The notes under the pieces were generated by a model. It did no database searches. It saw only the letters and a list, made by a program, of their open reading frames with translations, and was not told the DNA's origin. A DNA stretch of 53,267 nucleotides from CAZDYP01 sp964509505 (GTDB lineage Bacteria > Chloroflexota > Anaerolineae > JACRMK01). Shown piece by piece: positions 45,653 to 51,608 of the stretch. Position 1 is the stretch's first letter. Every line of letters starts with the position of its first letter. The stretch covers positions 1-53,267 of the forward strand of contig CAZDYP010000009.1 in the NCBI GenBank assembly GCA_964509505.1, read 5' to 3'. The translations under genes were made by a program, and so were the position numbers.

Positions 45653-46687
45653 TCAGCGCGTTGCAGCGGCTTGCCCCAGCACGCCGATCAGCTTCAATTC
45701 TTCGGCGCGATGGCAACTGACGAAATGATCGGGCGCCATCTCACGCAACGTCGGTTCTTCAGTTTTGCAACGCTCCACACAATACGAGCAACGCGGATGA
45801 AAATAACAACCGCTCGGCGGATTCGACGGGTCAGCCACTTCACCCTGCAACGCAATCGGTTCCTTCCGTAAGCGCGGGTCTGGTTTCGGCACCGCCGAGA
45901 GCAAAGCCTCTGTGTAGGGATGTTGGGGGTTGATGTAGAGCTCATTCGTCGTCGCGCTCTCTACCAATTTGCCTACGTACATGACGGCGACGCGGTCGCT
46001 GATGTGCTCGACCACGCTCAGGTCGTGAGAAATAAACAAATAGGTGAGACGAAACTTTTCTTGGAGTTCCATCAGGAGGTTGAGGATTTGTGCTTGGACC
46101 GAAACATCCAGCGCCGAGACGGGCTCATCGCAGACGACCAGTTGCGGATTGAGCGCGAGCGCGCGCGCCACGCCGATGCGCTGCCGTTGCCCGCCGCTAA
46201 AGGCGTGCGGATAGCGGCTCATGTATTCGGGGCGCAGACCGACGACGCGCAACAGTTCGGCGACGCGGTCTTTCAGCTCCTGTCCCTGCGCCACCTGATT
46301 GACGTACAACGGTTCACCCACAATTTCAAGCAATGTCATGCGGGGGTTGAGCGAAGAGTAGGGGTCTTGGAAGATCAGCTGCATGTTCTGTCGCAACTGT
46401 TTGAGCTGTTGTTGGTTCAGCGCAGCGATGTTGACCCGTCCCAAGTTGCGGTCGGCAAACCAAATCTCGCCCGCGGTCGGATCATACGCTCGCAAGACCA
46501 ATCGCCCTGTTGTCGTCTTGCCGCAGCCGCTTTCGCCGACCAGTCCGAGCGTCTCGCCTTTGCGGATGGACAAGCTCACGTCGTCCACAGCTTTGACGCT
46601 GCCTACGACCTTGGACGCGAAGAAGCCACGTTTGATGGGAAAATGCTTTTTGAGGTTTTTGACTTCGAGCAACCAATGGTCGCTCAT
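45653..46687 (-). CDS. Oligopeptide/oligosaccharide ABC transporter ATP-binding protein (OppF-like)
   Basis: The 344-residue ATPase has LGLVGESGCGKTTTGRLVLR (Walker A), PHAFSGGQRQRIGVARALAL (signature) and LVVCDEPVSALDVSVQAQIL (Walker B). The C-terminal NPPSGCYFHPRCSYCVERC motif is that of OppF/DppF. The start MSDHWLLEVKNLKKHFPIKR is chosen at 46687; the frame runs further up through the remains of another sequence, and no good ribosome binding site is seen. It lies apart from OppD, upstream of the binding-protein gene. Confidence 0.92.
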   Translation of the reverse strand: MSDHWLLEVKNLKKHFPIKRGFFASKVVGSVKAVDDVSLSIRKGETLGLVGESGCGKTTTGRLVLRAYDPTAGEIWFADRNLGRVNIAALNQQQLKQLRQNMQLIFQDPYSSLNPRMTLLEIVGEPLYVNQVAQGQELKDRVAELLRVVGLRPEYMSRYPHAFSGGQRQRIGVARALALNPQLVVCDEPVSALDVSVQAQILNLLMELQEKFRLTYLFISHDLSVVEHISDRVAVMYVGKLVESATTNELYINPQHPYTEALLSAVPKPDPRLRKEPIALQGEVADPSNPPSGCYFHPRCSYCVERCKTEEPTLREMAPDHFVSCHRAEELKLIGVLGQAAATR

Positions 46688-46749
46688 CGCGTGTTCTGCC
46701 AAAGCGACTCCCCCTTTTTGTAACAGCCATCGGTGTAACCTTTTGACCT

Positions 46750-46962
46750 CTAACCCACAAGCTGCTTGCCAACCGCTTGCCACACTGCGCATTCCATCAC
46801 GGCGCCCGCGGCTGCGTGTGCGGCGAGTTCTGAATCGAGGACGAGGCGAGTCAAGTGACCTTGAGGCAAGCCAAGCCGCGCTTCCCGCTCCAAGCGCTTG
46901 GCGCGATCCCGCTCGTGCAACAGCACACCGCCCGCGTCAAGGATGATAGCTCGTATCGGCAT
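46750..46962 (-). pseudogene. N-terminal fragment of a HAD-family hydrolase
   Basis: The 70-codon frame starts MPIRAIILDAGGVLLHERDR and continues RLEREARLGLPQGHLTRLVL, DSELAAHAAAG and WQAVGKQLVG. This is the beginning of a HAD-like phosphatase with motif I altered to LDAGG (the second aspartate is replaced by glycine, as in some family members). The remaining about 130 residues, with motifs II-IV, are missing; the frame ends where the oppF upstream region begins. It is a truncated, probably inactive gene. Confidence 0.7.
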
Positions 46963-46976
46963 TCGGTTTATCTCGC

Positions 46977-47011
46977 AAGACCTTTAGGGTTTCTAAAACC
47001 CTAAAGGTCTT
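46977..47011. terminator. Perfect palindrome at the Gfo/Idh stop codon (possible terminator)
   Basis: AAGACCTTTAGGGTTT and AAACCCTAAAGGTCTT form a 16-bp stem with a very small loop. The TAG of the Gfo/Idh gene lies in the loop region. No T-tract of note follows on the minus strand. It is related to the arms of the element at 36381-36486 (CTAAAGGTTT). Confidence 0.5.
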
Positions 47012-48165
47012 TGATCACTGGTCGCTCCGACGATAATCGCATCATCCGCAAAATTCTCGACGTTCTTGGTCTTGCGGTGAAAGCGCGGTGCATGGGCAAG
47101 AATGCCCTCGGTGGTATAGAACGGGTTGCTCGGCGTCAACGGTAGTGTCACTTTCGTTTCGTACGTGCCTGCGTAATAGATTGCAGTGATCAATTCAATC
47201 GTCCGTCGCCCCGCGTGACCATCAATCAGCAGCGCTTCTTCACCTGCCAACGCCGCAAGTACATTGGCAATTTGCCCCGTGTGACCCGTGTAAACCAGTT
47301 CGGGTAACTCGTCATGCAACGCCTGAATTTTTGTCGCTAATGCCACATCGGGTTCGGGAAAACCATTAGCTCTTTGTTTGGAGGTGACAACCTTCCACGG
47401 CGCCGCGATTGTAGCATTCTCGCCTTGAATCACAAACTGCTGTGGCTCGCCGTGATGCAGCAACGACGCCGTGATTTGCCCAATGCTGCCGTCGGCGTAG
47501 CGCAATACCGCCGTCGAAAAATCCTCCACTTCGGAATTGTCGTGTGCGACATTGGCGATGATGGCTTGCAACGAGACAGGCATGCCGATGATCCATTGGA
47601 ACAAATCAATTTGATGCACCGCATGGTTCAGTGTGCAACCGCCGCCTTCCTTCTCCCACGTGCCACGCCACCACAAGTCGTAATAGTTTTGCCCGCGCCA
47701 CCAAAACGAATCTACCTGTGCGTGCACAATCTTGCCGATGACATCCGCCTCGACCAGCTTTTTCAATTTCCACAGCGGTGTTTTATAGCGATTTTGCGCG
47801 ACCACTGATAGTAGCTGGCCGCTCGCTTGCGCGGCTTCAAGCATCAGATCGCACTCGTGCAGCGAGGTTGCCATCGGCTTCTCGACCAGCACGTGCTTGC
47901 CGGCCTTGAGCAGATCAATCGTGACCCCAGCGTGAACATACGGCGGCGTACACACAGAAGCCAAATCGAATCCGCCCTCATTCAGCAACGCGCGATGGTC
48001 GTGATAGACTTTGGCATTTAAGCTATATTGTTCCGCTTTGCGCACAGCCTTCTCTGGATAAATGTCCACCAATGCGACAATCTGGCATTGTGTGGGGAAT
48101 TGGAGATAGGCTTGGATGTGGCTATCGGAGATGCCACCTGTGCCGATGATAGCAACTTTGAACAT
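46993..48165 (-). CDS. Gfo/Idh/MocA family oxidoreductase
   Basis: The 390-residue protein begins MFKVAIIGTGGISDSHIQAY (Rossmann GxGxxG-type) and has VLVEKPMATSLHECDLMLEA near residue 92, the EKP motif. A C-terminal alpha/beta domain with GGGCTLNHAVHQIDLFQWII holds the H-x-x-D type catalytic residues. Family members oxidise sugars, inositols or their derivatives with NAD(P). It probably acts in breakdown of the sugar imported by the Opp system. The start ATG at 48165 is preferred over a 15-codon upstream extension. Confidence 0.9.
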   Translation of the reverse strand: MFKVAIIGTGGISDSHIQAYLQFPTQCQIVALVDIYPEKAVRKAEQYSLNAKVYHDHRALLNEGGFDLASVCTPPYVHAGVTIDLLKAGKHVLVEKPMATSLHECDLMLEAAQASGQLLSVVAQNRYKTPLWKLKKLVEADVIGKIVHAQVDSFWWRGQNYYDLWWRGTWEKEGGGCTLNHAVHQIDLFQWIIGMPVSLQAIIANVAHDNSEVEDFSTAVLRYADGSIGQITASLLHHGEPQQFVIQGENATIAAPWKVVTSKQRANGFPEPDVALATKIQALHDELPELVYTGHTGQIANVLAALAGEEALLIDGHAGRRTIELITAIYYAGTYETKVTLPLTPSNPFYTTEGILAHAPRFHRKTKNVENFADDAIIVGATSDQRPLGF

Positions 48166-48199
48166 AATTGGCTCTGCTGACTTGAGTTCTGATTCCAAG

Positions 48200-48269
48200 C
48201 TTTCACGCAAAGTTGCAATGGCTTTGCAATGAACGCAAAAATTTTTTCTTTTGCGTCTTTGCGCGAAAG
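48200..48269. repeat. Dispersed palindrome CACGCAAAG family, copy between Gfo/Idh and the toroid gene
   Basis: CTTTCACGCAAAG (48200-48212) faces CTTTGCGCGAAAG (48257-48269). TTGCAATGGCTTTGCAA inside forms a second small palindrome. The repeat ends just before the stop of the upstream gene. Confidence 0.65.
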
Positions 48270-48270
48270 T

Positions 48271-49725
48271 TTAGTCCTCACATTGCAAGACACAAACGAT
48301 GGGGTGATCCACTGCAACCCTATATCGAATCTCAAGCAGATTTTCTCGCACTTGCGCATCTAGCTGTGCGGCATTCGTTTCCACACGCACGTTCAATTGA
48401 GGCAATCGCCAATGCTCACGTTCAATCTGTTCGACGCACGCGTTGGGAGCGTGAACGAGAAATGCGATTTCACTCGTCGTCGTTATCTCCAACCGATTGC
48501 GTTGCGCGCGAGCATCAATGGGTCTCAGATACAATGCTCGTATCCAGCCGATTTGCTCTGTATTGATGCGCCAGTGAATCGTGGCCGGATGCAGCTGATT
48601 CGATGTGGGTGCAGTGAGGTTCGTAAATGCTCCGCCGAGCATTCTGTTCTGTCCGAGCCATGCTGTCGCGGCGCGTCGCGGCGCGTCGGAAAGGACACGC
48701 TCGATGTAACGCTCGCCGCGAAAGGCCGTGAAATGTTCAAGCGCATCGGCCGGCACTCGCGCGCCGAGAAACGCAATCAGCGGCACGAACCCAATGTCGT
48801 GTTCATGCTCAAAAGGATGGTCTGTATCTGGCAGCGGCGCACGAGTTTTATCCATCACCAACCGCATCCAAATCCCAATAACCGCGACGTAGCGACGCAT
48901 GTCCATACCATAACTGCGGTCGTAGGGCCCCGCGAGGTTTCGCAAATCGGCGTGATAGAACTGCGCCACATCGCGCCAGAGTGTCGCTTCCATTTCGCTG
49001 CCGAGTTGCGCCAAGAGCGGTGAGAGCGTGGGATAGGAACGCCACAACGCTAACGCATACACATCCACCCCGTAGTACGTCGGCGAGTTGTATTCGGCAA
49101 AAGCTGCGTGTTGCTTGAACAGCTGATAGACTTCGCGCGCCATGCGCTCGCCTTCGGCAAACCACGCCGCTTCGCCAAAGCGTTTGCCCGCGAAACACAG
49201 CATGAACGCATACATCAATGCGATGTTGGTGTACGACGCGCTCAAGTTGCGCGCGAGTGCGCCGACGACGGCTTTACGAATTGCAGCGTCCATCTTGTCC
49301 ACAAGCGTGATTGGCAAGCGTTCAACAAACTCCATCACGATCAGCGCAAAAACGGTGATGATGAACTCGCGCCAATTCGGATCGTAGTCGCGCCAGATCA
49401 CCGCGTCGGAGGGCGGATAGGGTTCTTCGGGCGCGCGAAAGAACGTGCCGTGAAAGACACGGTCGGGCGCGTCGAATTGGTAACGCAGCGCCGTCTCAAT
49501 CACCCGCGCCGCGCGCGCGTTGTCATCCGCGCGCGCGCGCATGAGCAGGCCGAAGACATACCACACACTGCCGCGAATCGTGTGATGGGGTGTGGTGAGT
49601 TTCGCATCGCCTACGTTTCCCAACAAACCTGCCGCTTCGTCCCAATGACTTTCCATCCAGCGCATGGAAGCGTTGCAGAGGTCTTGTGTGTTGGCGTCTA
49701 AAGAGTCGAAATGGGTTGTGGTCAT
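48271..49725 (-). CDS. Predicted (alpha/alpha)-toroid protein, possible polysaccharide lyase/glycosidase (484 aa)
   Basis: The protein reads LCNASMRWMESHWDEAAGLL, TPHHTIRGSVWYVFGLLMRA, NWREFIITVFALIVMEFVER, SASYTNIALMYAFMLCFAGK and LRNLAGPYDRSYGMDMRRYV. Regular amphipathic helices in pairs and aromatic/Asp/His-rich turns are typical of alpha/alpha-toroid enzymes such as heparinase-type lyases. A beta-rich C-terminal part follows. No signal peptide is seen. I do not recognise the exact family. It lies between the ROK repressor and the oxidoreductase, so a role in glycan degradation is inferred from context. Confidence 0.6.
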   Translation of the reverse strand: MTTTHFDSLDANTQDLCNASMRWMESHWDEAAGLLGNVGDAKLTTPHHTIRGSVWYVFGLLMRARADDNARAARVIETALRYQFDAPDRVFHGTFFRAPEEPYPPSDAVIWRDYDPNWREFIITVFALIVMEFVERLPITLVDKMDAAIRKAVVGALARNLSASYTNIALMYAFMLCFAGKRFGEAAWFAEGERMAREVYQLFKQHAAFAEYNSPTYYGVDVYALALWRSYPTLSPLLAQLGSEMEATLWRDVAQFYHADLRNLAGPYDRSYGMDMRRYVAVIGIWMRLVMDKTRAPLPDTDHPFEHEHDIGFVPLIAFLGARVPADALEHFTAFRGERYIERVLSDAPRRAATAWLGQNRMLGGAFTNLTAPTSNQLHPATIHWRINTEQIGWIRALYLRPIDARAQRNRLEITTTSEIAFLVHAPNACVEQIEREHWRLPQLNVRVETNAAQLDAQVRENLLEIRYRVAVDHPIVCVLQCED

Positions 49726-49738
49726 AAATCCAAGTAAT

Positions 49739-49773
49739 CTTGCGAAGGTTGCCGTAAGCTACCCTTCGCAAGG
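49739..49773. repeat. Palindromic repeat, CTTGCGAAGG family, copy 3
   Basis: CTTGCGAAGG (49739-49748) faces CCTTCGCAAGG (49763-49773). It lies between the ROK gene and the toroid gene. Confidence 0.65.
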
Positions 49774-49777
49774 TTTG

Positions 49778-51043
49778 CTATGCGGGGCTATAAGCCACTC
49801 GTGGGGTGTTGAGTGGGCTGGCGTTGGCGCCTTTGGGTTGACTCAAGATGTGATGATTCACGGTGGCAATGCCGCCCATCACACAAGCATCCAAGCCATG
49901 CGCCGCCGCCACAATGCGGGTGGCATTGCGGGACCATGGCAATGCGCGCGCTTCGACCACACGCGTGAGCTCGGGCAACAGAAAATCGCTGGCGAGACTC
50001 ATGCTACCTCCAAAGACCACCATCTCTGGATTCAACGCATTGATGAGGTTCGCAATGCCGATGCCCAAATACCGGCCCGTCTCTGCCAACGCTTCGAGCG
50101 CAACAGGGTCTTGCGCGCACGCTGCTTGCACAACTAATGGTACCGTTAAGGCGTCGAGGTCGTTGTGCGTGAGCTCAATCAAGGACGACGCTTGTCCTTT
50201 GGCGATGGCTTCACGCACGCGGCGAAAGACTGCCCATTGGCTGACGAGCGTTTCCCAACAACCGCGGTTGCCGCAATTACATGCGGGCCCATCAGGGAGC
50301 ATGGTCATGTGTCCAAATTCGCCGGCGAGTCCCCGTGCGCCCGGCAGAATCCGATGGTTCAGCACGACCCCGCCGCCCAACCCAATCCCAGCACTGACAT
50401 ACAGCACATAGTTGCATTCACGTGCCACGCCAAAATAGCTTTCGCCCAGCGCCGCCATGGTCGCTTCGTTATCCACGTAAATCGGGAAACGAAATTCGCG
50501 CTCTAGTAAACAGCGCAACGGCACATCGCGCCAATGCAGATTGGGCGCAAACAACAACGTACCCGCTTGCGCATCCACCAAACCAGGCACACCCAACCCC
50601 AAGCCAAGCACGCTGCGACAATCACATTCCGCCTGTGCGACGGCGGCGCGGATGAGTTCCAGTACCCGTTGTACGACGGCTGCTTGATTGGCAAACGCGG
50701 TGGTTGGCTCGCGTTGTCGCCAGTGGACTGTCCCAGCAAAATCGGTCAGGATGATCGCGATGAAATCTACGCCTATTTCGGCACCGATGATGCAACCCAC
50801 CTGAGGATTGAGCTCAATCAAGATACCCTTGCGGCCGGCCTTGACGCTGTTGCCCACCCCTAGCTCGCGGATGAAGTGCGCGTCGAGCAATTCCTTAACC
50901 AGGCTAGAAACTGTGGTCTTGTTCAATCCGGTTGTTGCAGCCAGCTTTGCCCTGGACAAAGGAGCCTGATTGCGCAGGGTATTCAAAATGATCGAAAGGT
51001 TGATCTCGCGCACAAGTGCCTGATCAGCAGTTCGGGTGGTCAC
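49778..51043 (-). CDS. ROK family transcriptional repressor (NagC/XylR type)
   Basis: The 421-residue protein has an N-terminal winged helix-turn-helix (NLSIILNTLRNQAPLSRAKL then LNKTTVSSLVKELLDAHFIR) and a ROK sugar-kinase-like domain. GIGLGGGVVLNHRILPGARG and CNCGNRGCWE form the sugar site with the zinc-binding cysteines. The translation starts at GTG 51043 after GGAGGAGC. It would repress this locus until its sugar effector binds. A palindrome resembling ROK operators lies at 51276-51300, and no good promoter lies between it and the gene, so the repressor may control itself. Confidence 0.92.
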   Translation of the reverse strand: MTTRTADQALVREINLSIILNTLRNQAPLSRAKLAATTGLNKTTVSSLVKELLDAHFIRELGVGNSVKAGRKGILIELNPQVGCIIGAEIGVDFIAIILTDFAGTVHWRQREPTTAFANQAAVVQRVLELIRAAVAQAECDCRSVLGLGLGVPGLVDAQAGTLLFAPNLHWRDVPLRCLLEREFRFPIYVDNEATMAALGESYFGVARECNYVLYVSAGIGLGGGVVLNHRILPGARGLAGEFGHMTMLPDGPACNCGNRGCWETLVSQWAVFRRVREAIAKGQASSLIELTHNDLDALTVPLVVQAACAQDPVALEALAETGRYLGIGIANLINALNPEMVVFGGSMSLASDFLLPELTRVVEARALPWSRNATRIVAAAHGLDACVMGGIATVNHHILSQPKGANASPLNTPRVAYSPA

Positions 51044-51088
51044 GCTCCTCCGTGTTGAGTATGGGCGAGGTGATGTGAAACAAAAAAA

Positions 51089-51114
51089 CCTTCGGGCGCA
51101 AGGGCGCCCGAAGG
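51089..51114 (-). terminator. Intrinsic terminator (possible attenuator) before the ROK gene
   Basis: CCTTCGGGCGC and GCGCCCGAAGG form a perfect 11-bp stem with a 4-base loop, followed on the minus strand by seven T residues. It lies 7 bp after a 38-codon ORF and 45 bp before the ROK start, so the ROK gene needs read-through or a promoter I do not see. Confidence 0.85.
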
Positions 51115-51120
51115 CATGCT

Positions 51121-51237
51121 CTATCTTCCAAGCTGAATCACAACCGACATGAATAATCCAGCAAACTCTTGCAGCAGGAACGTAGGCTCAGAGTCTGTTG
51201 GGGGATGGAGCATCGTCGTTCCGATAGGAGATACCAT
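51121..51237 (-). CDS. Small ORF (38 aa) between ROK promoter/operator and terminator
   Basis: The ORF MVSPIGTTMLHPPTDSEPTF, then LLQEFAGLFMSVVIQLGR, ends in TAG 7 bp before the intrinsic terminator. GAGGTG lies 3 bases before ATG 51237. A clear promoter (TTGGCA-16-TATAAT) and an operator-like palindrome lie upstream. The peptide has a polar first half and a hydrophobic second half, with no recognised family and no cysteines. It may be a leader peptide for the ROK locus or a free-standing microprotein. Its complete set of expression signals raises the likelihood that it is translated. Confidence 0.55.
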   Translation of the reverse strand: MVSPIGTTMLHPPTDSEPTFLLQEFAGLFMSVVIQLGR

Positions 51238-51275
51238 AGTCACCTCACATGGATTCAACGATTCAACCAGAGAGA

Positions 51276-51300
51276 TTAGTTGGTTGAGACAACTAACTAA
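51276..51300 (-). promoter_or_regulatory. ROK/XylR-like operator palindrome at the transcript start
   Basis: On the minus strand TTAGTTAGTTG, three bases (TCT), then CAACCAACTAA. The arms match at 10 of 11 positions. The form TTAGTT...AACTAA is that of operators bound by ROK repressors such as Bacillus XylR. It lies immediately after the -10 box, so binding would block transcription. Confidence 0.65.
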
Positions 51301-51301
51301 C

Positions 51302-51329
51302 ATTATATCCACTTTGCGGAAATTGCCAA
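51302..51329 (-). promoter_or_regulatory. Sigma70-type promoter (TTGGCA-16-TATAAT) for the ROK locus leader
   Basis: On the minus strand TTGGCA (51329-51324), 16 bp, TATAAT (51307-51302). It is the best promoter match in the locus and points towards the 38-codon ORF and the ROK gene. Confidence 0.75.
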
Positions 51330-51335
51330 CCCCAT

Positions 51336-51555
51336 TCAAGTTGGTAGAGCCGTTTGGGCTCTACCGACTCTGATGTAGAAAAGATACTCTGCTCGCGCGG
51401 GATTTGCACCGCAAACAACGCTGCCGCACTTTGAGCGGCGGATTCCAAATCCGCCGCGAGCGTTTGTAGGAGGCGTCTCCCGACGCCGACGATTGGCGTC
51501 AGGAGATACCTCCTACATCAAAGTCAGGAGAGCCCAAGTGGCTCTATAGACTTGA
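51336..51555. mobile_element. 220-bp nested palindromic element with 43-bp imperfect terminal inverted repeats
   Basis: TCAAGTTGGTAGAGCCGTTT begins the left arm (51336-51378), and the reverse complement of the right arm (51513-51555) matches it at about 35 of 43 positions. Nested inside are a GCTCGCG...GGATTTG pair (51391-51406 and 51446-51461), also seen at 22689-22745, and a hairpin TGTAGGAGG...CCTCCTACA with inner GACGCC/GGCGTC (51465-51517). The element separates the divergent ROK-locus and histidine kinase promoters. Confidence 0.7.
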
Positions 51556-51596
51556 GTGTGGAATGGCTCGCGCAGATAGTTTGCGAGCAAACGTGC

Positions 51597-51602
51597 TATA
51601 AT
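51597..51602 (+). promoter_or_regulatory. Extended -10 box (TGC-TATAAT) for leaderless histidine kinase transcript
   Basis: TATAAT at 51597-51602 is preceded by TGC and followed by six bases (TGCGCT) and ATG. No Shine-Dalgarno is present. The spacing equals that at tsaD, the GTPase and cysteine desulfurase genes. Confidence 0.65.
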
Positions 51603-51608
51603 TGCGCT

